A program made the position numbers and the translations under genes. Shown piece by piece: positions 16,008-25,363 of a DNA stretch of 64,000 nucleotides. Numbering within the stretch: position 1 is the first letter of the stretch; every line of letters starts with the position of its first letter. Source of the DNA: Helicobacter macacae MIT 99-5501 (GTDB lineage: Bacteria > Campylobacterota > Campylobacteria > Campylobacterales > Helicobacteraceae); the NCBI RefSeq assembly GCF_000507845.1, contig NZ_KI669454.1, positions 434,001-498,000 on the forward strand, read 5' to 3'. Under the pieces are notes generated by a model. The model did no database searches, was not told the origin of the DNA, and saw only the letters and a list, made by a program, of their open reading frames with translations.

Positions 16008-18029
16008 TTAAAAAAGCCTCACTTCTTGCACTCCACGCACCGAATTTATGCAAAATATTTTTTGCGCGTTTTGAATGTCTTTTAGCGTTAGAGATTTTTC
16101 GTGCAGTATTTTAGAGTTTATGAAATTATCACGCAAGACACCATTTAGCAAACCACTTTTTGTGCTTGGTGTATAAAGCACATTATTTTGCAAAATCGCT
16201 ACATTGCTTCTGCTACCCTCGCACACTTCGCCCATCTCATTTAGATAGATGAAGTCAAAGACTTTGTTTTGCTTGCTCGGAATTTGCGTAAAATGCGCTC
16301 GCAAAGTGCTTTTGTGATATAGTGCGTCATTTCTAGATTCTAGTTTGTTTTTTGCGATTTTTATCGTGCGTGATTGTATCGGCTTAAAAGGCAAAGTCTC
16401 TAGCCTTACTTTGCCGTTTTTGTATAGCAAAACTCGCAAAATCTGCTTTTGATTTTCTGCATTTCTGCATTTTTGTCCTAGTGTTTTTAGCACTTTTGGT
16501 GGTAAGTTTTCCCACCCATTTTTGCAATCACAAGGACTAAAATCCATAAATTTATCTATAAAATTACTCGCATTTTTTATTAGCTCCACACTTTGTTTTT
16601 GATTACAAGATTCTAGCCCAAAAAGTCGCTCTAAATTTGCCGTATCAAACCCTAGCTCTTTTGCGCTTTTTGTGATTCTGCCTAAATGTGAAGCTAGCAA
16701 AAAAGCACGATTTTGTTTTATGAGTATTGTTTCTATAAGCGCGAAATTTTCTGTATTTTCCAAAAATTTTGATTTTAGCTCTAGTTCGGCAATTTCCTCA
16801 TCACACACAGAGTCCCACACCACGCCACTTCCTACACCATATCGCCATTCTTTTTGGGATTGAAGCGCAAATAGCGTGCGAATACTTACACTAAAAGTCG
16901 CTTCTTTTTGCCCTATCACGCCTATCGCACCGCAGTAGATTTCCCGCTTTCTTTTTTCTAGCCTCTCTATGATTTGGGTGCTTGATTTTTTGGGTGCGCC
17001 ACTGATACTTCCGCAGGGAAATAGTGCGCGAAAGATACTATAAAGTAGATTTTGCTTTGAGCGTTTTTGCTTAGATTTTTTGTGTGTTTTTGGAATGTCT
17101 AAAATTGTGCTTTTTTCTAATGTCGCGCTTATCTTTGAAGTCATTTGATGAAGTGTTTTGTAGGTTTTTATTTGCAGGAGTTTGTAGGATAGATTTTTGG
17201 CGATTTTATGCAAATCATTTCGCAGTAAATCCACAATCATTATATTTTCAGCGATGTTTTTTTTGTCCTTAGCTAGTGCTTTTTTGTTTGCTTTATCTTT
17301 GATTTTATCAGCGTTTCTAGGCATAGTGCCTTTCATCGGCTCGACTATGATTTTGCACTCCTTTTTGTGATGTTTGAGGGCGAAAAATAGCTCTGGGCTA
17401 AATGAGCAAATCTCTACAAAAGGCGTGTGCAAATATGCTTTATACTTGGTGTTTTGTCGTGGAGTAAGTAAGAAAAATATTTCTTTGCCATTTAGATGAG
17501 TGCTTAGTCGCATTTCTTGGGTGTAGTTGATTTGGTAAGAGTTACCATTTTTTAGCTCATTTTTTATTGCGCTAAAGTCCTTTGCATATCGCTCTTTGTC
17601 GATAGAGTGCGTAATAGTTGGCAGAAATTTGGCGTAAGAATTTTTGTGGTATTTTGCTTTTATTTCTGCTAGCTTTTTTCTTTTGGCAAAAAGTCGAAAG
17701 TGAAGCAAGGGTAGGCTAGAGTCCGCACGATAAAAGCTAGAATCCGCACTAGATTTTACACGACAATCCCTACTAAAATCCCCACTAGAATCTTTTGCTT
17801 CTATCCCGCACTCTAAATATTCTAAGATTCCAAGCTCATAGCTTACATATCCTACAAAGTAGCTATTTTTGTGCTTTTTTAGCTCATTTTCTATTTGCCT
17901 AAAGGCATTTTTTGCTTGTGATTTTTCATCACAGCAAATATCTAAAATCGGCTTGTAATATAGGTATTTCCCAAATATATAAAACTCGCCATATTTCTTT
18001 TGTATCTTTTCTAAATCTACCAAAACCAC
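16008..18029 (-). CDS. pabB: Bifunctional aminodeoxychorismate synthase component I / aminodeoxychorismate lyase (PabB-PabC fusion)
   Basis: Makes 4-aminobenzoate for folate from chorismate. The 673 residues comprise an N-terminal chorismate-binding half with KGTMPRN (near 230), VDLLRNDL (near 267), the CGSISGAPK motif (near 340) and GVGSGVVWDS, followed by a class IV PLP-transaminase-like lyase domain with FIYLNEMGEVCEGSRSNVAI and LLNGVLRDNF. Such fusions are common in epsilonproteobacteria. The start is uncertain: a GTG at 18029 or a TTG two codons later, which has GGGAG at better spacing. It diverges from the methyltransferase gene at 18186. Confidence 0.9.
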   Translation of the reverse strand: MVLVDLEKIQKKYGEFYIFGKYLYYKPILDICCDEKSQAKNAFRQIENELKKHKNSYFVGYVSYELGILEYLECGIEAKDSSGDFSRDCRVKSSADSSFYRADSSLPLLHFRLFAKRKKLAEIKAKYHKNSYAKFLPTITHSIDKERYAKDFSAIKNELKNGNSYQINYTQEMRLSTHLNGKEIFFLLTPRQNTKYKAYLHTPFVEICSFSPELFFALKHHKKECKIIVEPMKGTMPRNADKIKDKANKKALAKDKKNIAENIMIVDLLRNDLHKIAKNLSYKLLQIKTYKTLHQMTSKISATLEKSTILDIPKTHKKSKQKRSKQNLLYSIFRALFPCGSISGAPKKSSTQIIERLEKRKREIYCGAIGVIGQKEATFSVSIRTLFALQSQKEWRYGVGSGVVWDSVCDEEIAELELKSKFLENTENFALIETILIKQNRAFLLASHLGRITKSAKELGFDTANLERLFGLESCNQKQSVELIKNASNFIDKFMDFSPCDCKNGWENLPPKVLKTLGQKCRNAENQKQILRVLLYKNGKVRLETLPFKPIQSRTIKIAKNKLESRNDALYHKSTLRAHFTQIPSKQNKVFDFIYLNEMGEVCEGSRSNVAILQNNVLYTPSTKSGLLNGVLRDNFINSKILHEKSLTLKDIQNAQKIFCINSVRGVQEVRLF

Positions 18030-18185
18030 GCTCCCAAAATCTCTAAATATTTTTGCAAAAATAGAAAGAAAATTTTACTCTACTTTTTGCGTTTTGTTTG
18101 CATTTTGATACCTTGTTTAAGTGATTTTGCTTATAATGCTTTGCCACAATTTGTTTTATAAATTTGCTTTTTAAGGATACGCACA

Positions 18186-19109
18186 ATGCAAGAAAAATCC
18201 CCCAAAAACAAAACCATAAACACCACACTTGAAGAGGGACAAGCCTTTTTTGCTCGCACCAAGCGCGTATCCACACCGCAAAAAGACATAAGCCAAATCC
18301 TAGATTCTACCATTTGTGGCGATATTTTTACCATTGCGCCATTTTTGCCACGCAAAAGTGTGGATTTGCTTATCGCTGACCCGCCTTACAATCTCACAAA
18401 ATCTTTCAACGGCAAAATATTTTCAAAAAAAAAGCATAGCGAATATGAGTCCTACACAAGGCAATGGCTAGAAGCAATAAAGCCATTGCTAAAAGACACG
18501 GCTAGCGTGTATGTCTGCTGTGATTGGCGTAGTAGTCTTATCATTGGCAATGTGCTAGATGAGATTTTTACCCTTAGAAATCGTATCACTTGGCAGAGAG
18601 AAAAAGGACGCGGCGCGGCGACTAATTGGAAAAACGGCTTAGAGGATATTTGGTTTGCCACTTGTGGAGAGAGCTATACCTTTAATCTAGAATCTGTAAA
18701 AATCCGCAAAAAAGTCCTAGCCCCTTATAAAGAAAACGGCAAGCCAAAAGATTGGGTGCAAAGTGAGAGCGGCAACTATCGTGATACTTGCCCGTCAAAT
18801 TTTTGGGGTGATATTACTATCCCTTTTTGGTCGATGAGTGAAAACACAGCCCACCCCACTCAAAAGCCAGAAAAGCTACTAGCTAAAATTGTGCTAGCCT
18901 CATCAAATGAGGGCGATATAGTGCTTGACCCATTTGCAGGGAGTGGTAGCACAAGCGTGGTGGCAAAAAAGCTAAAGAGACATTTTGTGGGGGTAGAGAT
19001 AGAGGAGAGGTATTGCTCTTGGATAGAGCAGAGATTAGAAAATGCTAAATCTAATCCAAAGATTCAGGGCTATGAAGATGGAGTATTTTGGGAGCGCAAT
19101 TCTAGGTAG
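18186..19109 (+). CDS. Solitary DNA methyltransferase, beta class (N6-adenine or N4-cytosine)
   Basis: A 307-residue methyltransferase in which the catalytic motif DPPYNLTKS (near residue 64) precedes the AdoMet-binding motif DPFAGSGSTSVVAKKL (near 255), the order of the beta class. The PTQKPEKLL block before the AdoMet motif and the C-terminal GVFWERN ending are typical of type II enzymes of this group. AAGGA precedes the ATG. No restriction endonuclease gene lies beside it (pabBC diverges upstream, gpsA lies downstream), so it looks like an orphan or regulatory methyltransferase. Recognition sequence not predictable here. Confidence 0.9.
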   Translation: MQEKSPKNKTINTTLEEGQAFFARTKRVSTPQKDISQILDSTICGDIFTIAPFLPRKSVDLLIADPPYNLTKSFNGKIFSKKKHSEYESYTRQWLEAIKPLLKDTASVYVCCDWRSSLIIGNVLDEIFTLRNRITWQREKGRGAATNWKNGLEDIWFATCGESYTFNLESVKIRKKVLAPYKENGKPKDWVQSESGNYRDTCPSNFWGDITIPFWSMSENTAHPTQKPEKLLAKIVLASSNEGDIVLDPFAGSGSTSVVAKKLKRHFVGVEIEERYCSWIEQRLENAKSNPKIQGYEDGVFWERNSR

Positions 19110-19179
19110 TTTTGTGATTTGGTAGTTCTGCGATTTTGCTTGGCTAAGATTTTAAGCTAAAGGCATAAAAAGCATATTT

Positions 19180-19201
19180 AGAGGTTTGTAACCTCTTTTT
19201 T
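19180..19201 (+). terminator. Intrinsic terminator after the methyltransferase gene
   Basis: AGAGGTT (19180-19186), loop TGT and AACCTCT (19190-19196) form a 7-bp stem followed by a run of T, about 70 bp after the methyltransferase stop codon. Confidence 0.8.
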
Positions 19202-19370
19202 GTATATATTTTTAGGTTTGGTGGCGATTCTTGCATATCATTTAATCAAACATTTTACAATTTTGACTTTGCTTTGCCAAAGCCTTACTAAAAGTTTTGC
19301 CAAAATGACAAAACAACACAAATGATAAACACGCTACAACTTCATTGGGACTTTGCTTAAGGATACTTAA

Positions 19371-20402
19371 ATGCCACCTAAAAAATCCACAAAATCTACC
19401 CCCGCAGAATCTAGCGCAAAATCTAACTTGCAAGATTGCCAAAAAGATACGCGAGAAGATATTGCACACACTTCGCTACATTCCCCCGCACAAGTGAGTG
19501 TATGCGGTGGTGGCGCGTGGGGAAGTGCGCTAGCTTATGCGCTATCCCATAGCACAGATGTGCATATCGCCTCAAGGCGCACACTTGCTTTGCCAAGTGA
19601 TACACCTTGCCAAATCCTCCAAGTAGATTGTGCTAGTGCGCTATCATCACACTTTGTCATCATCGCCATTAGCACGCCAAACTTGCGCAAGTGGCTTAGC
19701 TTGCAGAGTAAATTTTTGCAACCAAGCACGAAATATCTTTTTGCTTCAAAGGGCATAGAGGAGGGAAGTGGAGCGTTTGTGCATACAATCGCGCTAGATT
19801 TTATCCCTAAGGAAAATCTAGCGTTTTTAAGTGGTCCTAGTTTCGCTGCTGAAGTGAGGGCTAAGCTGCCTTGTGCGCTTGCTATACACGCATATAATGA
19901 TGAGGTGGCAAAGGATTTTGCTAAGTTTTTCCCTAGCTTTATCAAGCCCTACACAGGAGGAGATGTCATCGGTGCAGAGGTAAGTGGCGCGTATAAAAAT
20001 GTGCTTGCAATCGCGGGCGGAATCTGTGATGAGCTAAAGCTAGGGCACAATGCAAAAGCAGCACTTCTAGCGCGAGGGCTTATTGAAATGGAGCGATTTG
20101 GGCGGTATTTTGGCGGGGAGAGCAAGACATTTTTGGGACTAGAGGGGGCGGGGGATTTGTTTTTGAGTGCTAATTCTACCCTTTCGCGCAACTATCGCGT
20201 GGGTGTGGGGCTAGCTCAAGGCAAAGATATAGATAGCATACTATGCGAGCTAGGCGAAGTCGCAGAGGGGGTTCGCACAGCTTATGCTATACAAGGCATA
20301 GCAAAAAAGCACGATATTTACACACCTATCGTAAATGAAGTGGTGGGGATACTACAAGGTAAATCCTGCAAAGAGGGAATCTTAAGCCTTATGAGTAGAT
20401 AG
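19371..20402 (+). CDS. gpsA: NAD(P)-dependent glycerol-3-phosphate dehydrogenase
   Basis: Reduces dihydroxyacetone phosphate to sn-glycerol 3-phosphate, the backbone of phospholipids. The nucleotide-binding loop VCGGGAWGSALAYAL lies at residues 44-58, SGPSFAAEV near 159, and the C-terminal signature LGLEGAGDLFLSANS near 255. The Rossmann loop normally starts within about 10 residues of the N-terminus; here a Lys/Ser/Thr-rich leader of about 40 residues comes first. The start is supported by AAGGA upstream of the ATG at 19371. Confidence 0.93.
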   Translation: MPPKKSTKSTPAESSAKSNLQDCQKDTREDIAHTSLHSPAQVSVCGGGAWGSALAYALSHSTDVHIASRRTLALPSDTPCQILQVDCASALSSHFVIIAISTPNLRKWLSLQSKFLQPSTKYLFASKGIEEGSGAFVHTIALDFIPKENLAFLSGPSFAAEVRAKLPCALAIHAYNDEVAKDFAKFFPSFIKPYTGGDVIGAEVSGAYKNVLAIAGGICDELKLGHNAKAALLARGLIEMERFGRYFGGESKTFLGLEGAGDLFLSANSTLSRNYRVGVGLAQGKDIDSILCELGEVAEGVRTAYAIQGIAKKHDIYTPIVNEVVGILQGKSCKEGILSLMSR

Positions 20403-20414
20403 CGGAAATCATCA

Positions 20415-21788
20415 ATGAAATACCTAAAAATATTATGTGTGCTACTTGTATTTTGCACTCAAACCAATCTAGCACAAGAAATATCAACCCCCACAAAAGA
20501 ATCCTTTCAAGAAATCTCTAAAGATTCTAGCCAAAACCTAGAATCAAGCAATGAAGCAAATAGTCAAAAAAGCCTAGAATCGTTTGTAGAATCAGCAAAG
20601 AGTGATGAAACAGACACAAAAGATAGCCTAGAATCACAAAATAAAACACAAGATTTGACACAAAATCAAATACAAACAAGCTATTCCCCCCCCCCCTCTA
20701 GCACCACACAAAACACCACATTAGCAAAACCAACTATTTTAAGCCTGCTTTATAATGCGGGGTTTGACTTTCTTTTGGATAATACCGAAAACACAAAGTT
20801 GCTTTCGTGGGATACGCGCACACGCTATGCTTTGCGACTAAGTGGCGAGATTGGGCTTGGGATTTTTGATTTTCATAGAATCTTTCTTGGTGGATATGGC
20901 TTGCAAGATATGGGGCAAAAGCGCGTTTTTAACGCAGGAGGTGGGATTTATGCCTACTATGCTTATGAGAGAGAGCATAAGATAGGCACATTTGGTGGGA
21001 CATTTGGGATATTTCCTCGCAAAAAATTACTAAAAACCTATCCGCGAAGTTTTTTTAGAGATGATTTTTTGTTTTTCTCCCCTGCGAGCAATGGCGCATT
21101 GCTACAATACAGCTCGCCAAAGGGTCGCGACATAAAGGGCAGGGCAGAGATTGTGCTTGATTGGTTTGGTGGAAATCTAGCAAAAAGAGATGATGAATTT
21201 TTCTTGCTTTTTGGGAGTGAAGTTTCATTTTTTGATAGCCTAAATCTAGGGCTTGATACGCTAGTGTTTCACTTCAAAAATAGCGATGTGCTAGGCAGGG
21301 GAGAGAGTGTAGCTAATGATGTGCATTTGCTTGATAGGATTTTGTATAATGGCTATGTGGAGGTGGATTTTAGGGGGTTTGTCCCTAGCTTTAAAAGGTA
21401 TTTAGACAAAGCGCAAATAGGATTTAGCGCACTTGGGCAAATAGAGCGCAAACGCAGACTAAGTGGCAATGAGCCTTTTTATATCGGTGCGGGATATGAA
21501 GCAGGGTTTAAGGCGCAGTATAAGGGATTTGGCATAGAGGAGAGTTATTATTTTGGCAAGCCACAGATGAGATATTTTGGGCAATATGGCGAGCAGCTTT
21601 ATGAGGGGTTGCCTTTGTATCAAAAAGAATTTAATCGCGTGAATGCTTACTACCTCTATAAAAATAAATTTTTGCGTGCGCAAATAAGCCTTATTTTTTA
21701 TACATTTGGCAGGCAGCTAGCCACACAGCAAATGCTGACTTTTAGTATAGATACAGATAAAATCACTAAGCCAAAAGTGCTAAGGTAG
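20415..21788 (+). CDS. Putative outer-membrane beta-barrel protein with phase-variable C11 tract
   Basis: A 457-residue exported protein: signal peptide (MKYLKILCVLLVFCTQTNLA), then a Ser/Glu/Gln-rich low-complexity region of about 75 residues, then a long segment of alternating aromatic/hydrophobic strands with Gly-Tyr turns typical of an outer-membrane barrel (for example FYIGAGYEAGFKAQYKGFG). An 11-C tract at 20686-20696 falls at the end of the spacer (SYSPPPSS) and is in frame, so the gene is ON as given. It follows gpsA by 12 bp and converges on the LpxR-like gene. Family not recognised. Confidence 0.75.
   Translation: MKYLKILCVLLVFCTQTNLAQEISTPTKESFQEISKDSSQNLESSNEANSQKSLESFVESAKSDETDTKDSLESQNKTQDLTQNQIQTSYSPPPSSTTQNTTLAKPTILSLLYNAGFDFLLDNTENTKLLSWDTRTRYALRLSGEIGLGIFDFHRIFLGGYGLQDMGQKRVFNAGGGIYAYYAYEREHKIGTFGGTFGIFPRKKLLKTYPRSFFRDDFLFFSPASNGALLQYSSPKGRDIKGRAEIVLDWFGGNLAKRDDEFFLLFGSEVSFFDSLNLGLDTLVFHFKNSDVLGRGESVANDVHLLDRILYNGYVEVDFRGFVPSFKRYLDKAQIGFSALGQIERKRRLSGNEPFYIGAGYEAGFKAQYKGFGIEESYYFGKPQMRYFGQYGEQLYEGLPLYQKEFNRVNAYYLYKNKFLRAQISLIFYTFGRQLATQQMLTFSIDTDKITKPKVLR
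20686..20696 (+). repeat. C11 homopolymer in coding sequence
   Basis: Eleven C in a row about 90 codons into the outer-membrane protein gene. Gain or loss of one or two bases would shift the frame before the predicted barrel. The current length is in frame. Confidence 0.9.
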
Positions 21789-21902
21789 CTTGCTATCCAA
21801 AGTAGTTGGGACTATGGCTTTGTCATTTTTGTTTGGAAATTTTGTGAGAATCGCTAGCAAAACACTTCCAAATCCTAACACCAAAAAATACTAGCCCAAA
21901 AT

Positions 21903-23177
21903 CTAAAAACTAACCCCAAGCAAAATGCTTCCAAAAGTGGTAGGCATATCTTGGCTTACAAACTCTTTTGTGCGAGTGATAGCACTATATGACAAAAAAA
22001 ATCGCTTATAATTTAGGCTAACACCAAAGATAAATTCGCCTACGCCATTGTATATCTCAATATCCTTGCGCGGTGAAAAGGAGTTGCCTTGTAAAAATAT
22101 ATTGCGCACCACAGCGCGAATACCTAAGCCTACATAACCCTCTATGCTAAAGCCATAGCGATTTGGCAGTGTGCTTACAAAGCCAGAATTTATATGAGGC
22201 ATAAGAGAGTTTGCAGACAAGTTGTAGCCTACCCGTGCGATTAGGTTTGCTTGTGCGTGGGATTTGGCATTGCCAGCTGCAAAACTCACTTGAGGCATAA
22301 TATCAACAATATGCTTGCTTTTTTCATACACTTGTGGGATACTAAAAGAGGCGCGATAGTAAAGATTGAAAATGCCCTCGTTTTGTAGCTGTGTGTCCCA
22401 GCCTGCTAGCTTTTTTACATTTCTTGCTTCGTGGATAGTGTCTTGGGCTTGTTTAGCAAGTGCTGCTTTGCCAACTATGCCTAGTGCTACTTCAAACTGC
22501 TCTAGGATATACTTGAAGCGATTTTGAAGCATAATGCTTGTATATAAAAATCCTCCATAAGGGTGGTCGCTTTTTGGAGGGGGGTTTGAAAATCTATCTT
22601 TGGGTGCATACATTTCTTGAGATAGGCTCACTCCAAAAGAAGTAGCAAAATCAGCTTCTTCCCCCAAATATCTGCTAAGTGCCTTGGGAAAAAATGTGGG
22701 CGCGGAAATCGCGTGCATAAATGTATAAAATCCTTTGTTTGTAGGCTTTTGTAAATCTTTGGAATAAAACTTTAGTGAAATGCCAGCAGTGTAGTATTTG
22801 TCAATGTGTGGGTCAAAGTTTGAGTCGTTTTCATAGATAAGCAAAAGTGTGTGTTTAGCCCGAGTGTTTGGAGATGGAATCACTTCGTTTTGCTTGTAAG
22901 TGGAATCACTTTGCTGTGCTTTTGTGTCTAAATCTTTTTTGGGCAAATATTCTTGTAAGTCATCTTTTTGTGCTTTATCTAGCCCAAATGCACTAGAATC
23001 ATTTGCGCAAGCACATACATTACTTTGATTTGGATTTTTAGCCGTGCATTTAAGTGCTTCATCTAGCAGGGCTTGATATTCATCTTTCTTGGCGTTTTTT
23101 TGCTCACCACAAAAGTGCGCACTAGATTTTGCCACACACATAGCAAGCAAAAGAGCAAAATATTTTTTCTTTCGCAT
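21903..23177 (-). CDS. lpxR: LpxR-like lipid A 3'-O-deacylase, outer membrane
   Basis: A 424-residue DUF2219/LpxR-type outer-membrane hydrolase that removes the 3'-acyloxyacyl chain from lipid A. After a signal peptide (MRKKKYFALLLAMCVAKSSA) comes an 80-residue Cys/Lys-rich spacer. The barrel then starts with ENDSNFDPHIDKYYTAGISL, which contains the family's Asn and Thr positions, and continues with SDHPYGGFLYTS, matching the conserved PYAGWLY-type block. The final strand ends in LLGVSF, as expected for a barrel. GGGGA precedes the ATG. H. pylori has one LpxR (HP0694, from memory). The 80-residue spacer is unusual. Confidence 0.85.
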   Translation of the reverse strand: MRKKKYFALLLAMCVAKSSAHFCGEQKNAKKDEYQALLDEALKCTAKNPNQSNVCACANDSSAFGLDKAQKDDLQEYLPKKDLDTKAQQSDSTYKQNEVIPSPNTRAKHTLLLIYENDSNFDPHIDKYYTAGISLKFYSKDLQKPTNKGFYTFMHAISAPTFFPKALSRYLGEEADFATSFGVSLSQEMYAPKDRFSNPPPKSDHPYGGFLYTSIMLQNRFKYILEQFEVALGIVGKAALAKQAQDTIHEARNVKKLAGWDTQLQNEGIFNLYYRASFSIPQVYEKSKHIVDIMPQVSFAAGNAKSHAQANLIARVGYNLSANSLMPHINSGFVSTLPNRYGFSIEGYVGLGIRAVVRNIFLQGNSFSPRKDIEIYNGVGEFIFGVSLNYKRFFLSYSAITRTKEFVSQDMPTTFGSILLGVSF

Positions 23178-23328
23178 TTTTTCCCCACAAAATTAGACTA
23201 CACACTTAAGGCACGACTAAAACCACGCGCAAATCACATAAGCAAAAAATTATAACAAGCTAAAGGAAGCATATCGTCATTATTTTTAAGGTATTTGAAA
23301 GCATTTGGATTTTTAGGTATTTGGCTGT

Positions 23329-24042
23329 CTATTTTTGCTCTAGATTATAGTTTACTTCGATTTTTAGTCGGACGACTTTTTGGGGTTTGGGGAAGTTTTT
23401 GTGCGCTTCTAGCACGCTTTTTAGGGCTTGCGTGTTTAGTATATCGCCTGTGTTGGAGCGGTAGACTTTGAGGTTTTTTATCTCTCCGTTTGGCTCTAAG
23501 ATAAAATCCACCCACACACTGCCTTGCATTTCGCGGATTTGGGCTAGTCTAGGGTAGTGGTGTTTTTTGCGGATTTCGGCTTGGACTTTTTGGTAGAATT
23601 CATCGCTTATCCCCTCATTGAAAGCTAGGGATTCATAAGTAGAGCCTTGAGAATCTTGGTTTGAAGTGGATTTAGATTCTAGCTCGGTTGGGATTTCTTT
23701 GCTATTTATTTCTTGGCTAGGATTTTCTTGGCTTTGCTCTTGTAGCTCTTCTAGTGGGATTGGGTGCTTGCTTTTGTGGTGTTTGTGGTGCTTTTTGTGA
23801 TGTTTATGGTGTCGTTTGTGTCGGGGCTTGGTAGGGGTGGAGTAGGCTTTTTGATTGGCATTTGTGTTGATACTTGCTAGGCTCATTGTGATTTGGGCTA
23901 GTCCTATTTCTTGCAGGTTTTCACTTCTATCAAATACGCCCAAAATCCCCGCTACAAGCCCCAAGTGAAATATCACCGAGCTAGCAAACCCTATAAATGC
24001 AGGCGTTTTAATCTGCTTGCGCAGAGATAGAAAAATTTTCAT
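23329..24042 (-). CDS. tonB: Energy transducer TonB with a histidine-rich linker
   Basis: A 237-residue TonB: cytoplasmic N-terminus, one transmembrane helix (about residues 17-36), a periplasmic linker, and a C-terminal TonB domain with YPRLAQIREMQGSVWVDF and the final strand VRLKIEVNYNL. The linker carries a His/Lys cluster (RHKRHHKHHKKHHKHH, near residue 75) where other TonBs have Pro/Lys repeats. This may bind transition metal or simply keep the linker extended. The gene overlaps exbD, so the three genes form an exbB-exbD-tonB operon that energises outer-membrane receptors. Confidence 0.93.
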   Translation of the reverse strand: MKIFLSLRKQIKTPAFIGFASSVIFHLGLVAGILGVFDRSENLQEIGLAQITMSLASINTNANQKAYSTPTKPRHKRHHKHHKKHHKHHKSKHPIPLEELQEQSQENPSQEINSKEIPTELESKSTSNQDSQGSTYESLAFNEGISDEFYQKVQAEIRKKHHYPRLAQIREMQGSVWVDFILEPNGEIKNLKVYRSNTGDILNTQALKSVLEAHKNFPKPQKVVRLKIEVNYNLEQK

Positions 24043-24388
24043 GCCCTTTGTCCTTTAGTATGCCTATGATTCTCACAAAGCTATCAAATTTCGCATCTTT
24101 GTCGCTTTTGACTTCTATCATTTTGTCATCTTTGGTTTGGTTGATTATTTGCTTTATCGCGTCAAAATCCTTTTCCTCATCATCGACATAGATTTTATTA
24201 TCAGCACTTATTATGATAGTTAGCCGTTTGTCATCAAGCTTTTTTTCGACTTTATCAGCTTGGGGGAGATTGATAGGGATTGCCCCTTGTGCGATAAAAG
24301 TCGATACACTTAGCACGATAGCAAGCAATACAAGCATAACATCAATAAGCGGGATAACATTTAGTCCATCTCGGCGGTGTAGTTTCAT
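24008..24388 (-). CDS. exbD: Biopolymer transport protein ExbD
   Basis: A 126-residue ExbD with an N-terminal hydrophobic helix that includes the essential aspartate (NVIPLIDVMLVLLAIVL) and a periplasmic domain. It couples the proton-motive force to TonB together with ExbB. AGGAG precedes the ATG at 24388. It overlaps the tonB start by 35 bp. Confidence 0.95.
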   Translation of the reverse strand: MKLHRRDGLNVIPLIDVMLVLLAIVLSVSTFIAQGAIPINLPQADKVEKKLDDKRLTIIISADNKIYVDDEEKDFDAIKQIINQTKDDKMIEVKSDKDAKFDSFVRIIGILKDKGHENFSISAQAD

Positions 24389-24484
24389 CTAGGATTCTCC
24401 TAAGGGCGGTTATTTGATAGGTGTATTTTGCTCTAGTTGCGTCAAATAGTTAGTCAAGACAAAAGCGTGAAAATATCGCAAAAT

Positions 24485-24910
24485 CTAGGATTTTTTATAT
24501 GCTTTGTAGCGATTTAGTAGCACATCTACACGGCGCAAAAGTGCGTTATACACGATAAGTGTGGGGATAGCTACTACTAGTCCTAGAGCAGTGGCTTTTA
24601 GTGCTAGGGATAGCCCTACCATTATGCTTTTTGCATCGATTCCACCGCTAACCCCCATATCATAGAAAGTTATCATAATCCCAACCACCGTGCCCAAAAG
24701 CCCGACATAAGGGGCATTTGAGTAAATGATATAAAGTGTGGTTAGGTTTTTGGTAAGCGATTCTTCAAGCGCGTCAATATCTATAAACACTCGCACATCT
24801 ACGCGCCAAAAATACAGCACCCTCTCAATGCTAAACCACAATGAAAAAAAGCTCATAAGCCCTAGCACGCAAAAAATAATCGCATCAATATGCGCTCGTA
24901 AAAAGTCCAT
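24485..24910 (-). CDS. exbB: Biopolymer transport protein ExbB (short form)
   Basis: A 141-residue ExbB/TolQ/MotA-type proton-channel subunit with three hydrophobic helices and the motif [20 protein letters not shown] (residues 66-85). The short form without a long cytoplasmic loop is usual in Helicobacter. GAGGT precedes the ATG. First gene of exbB-exbD-tonB. Confidence 0.94.
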   Translation of the reverse strand: MDFLRAHIDAIIFCVLGLMSFFSLWFSIERVLYFWRVDVRVFIDIDALEESLTKNLTTLYIIYSNAPYVGLLGTVVGIMITFYDMGVSGGIDAKSIMVGLSLALKATALGLVVAIPTLIVYNALLRRVDVLLNRYKAYKKS

Positions 24911-25363
24911 TTTGTTACCTCTCTTTTGGATTTTGTCTTTAGTTATTTTGTCTTGTTGTTTTGCTTAGTTATCTTGCTTAGATTTTGCTTGGTTTGCGCT
25001 TTTTGCCTTGCTTTTTGGATTCTAGTTTTTCTCATTTTTGGTATCAAAAAGAGAATAGCTTTTAGTATCTAGCAAATGTGAAGCGAATGTTAATGTATTT
25101 TTCCTAATGCGCAAATAAAACTTGCATAAAATTTGCTTAAAAAGCATAGCAAAGCCAAATACAGCTCCAAAAAAGCCACAAAACACTAAAAATAGCGCGA
25201 AAACTGCCAAAAGATTAGCCTTAATCACTTATAATTGCGCGTGTATTGCGCCACTATATTTCATAAATTTTACCTAGCTTATTTACGCAAAAATACCCCA
25301 TAAAAGCACGATAAACACGACAATAATGCGCACAAGTCAAAAAGCCGACTAAAAGGTAGCAAA
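24911..25363. other. Divergent intergenic region between exbB and nhaA
   Basis: Should hold the promoters of both operons. I see no clear Fur- or NikR-type palindrome by eye. A possible 68-codon frame at 25022-25228 on the minus strand starts with GTG, encodes one or two hydrophobic segments, but has no ribosome-binding site. Confidence 0.4.

Noticed and set aside
25022..25228. 68-codon minus-strand frame with hydrophobic segments upstream of exbB
   Set aside because: It starts with GTG, has no ribosome-binding site, and the encoded peptide has no recognisable features; more likely part of the promoter region. Ribosome profiling would settle it.
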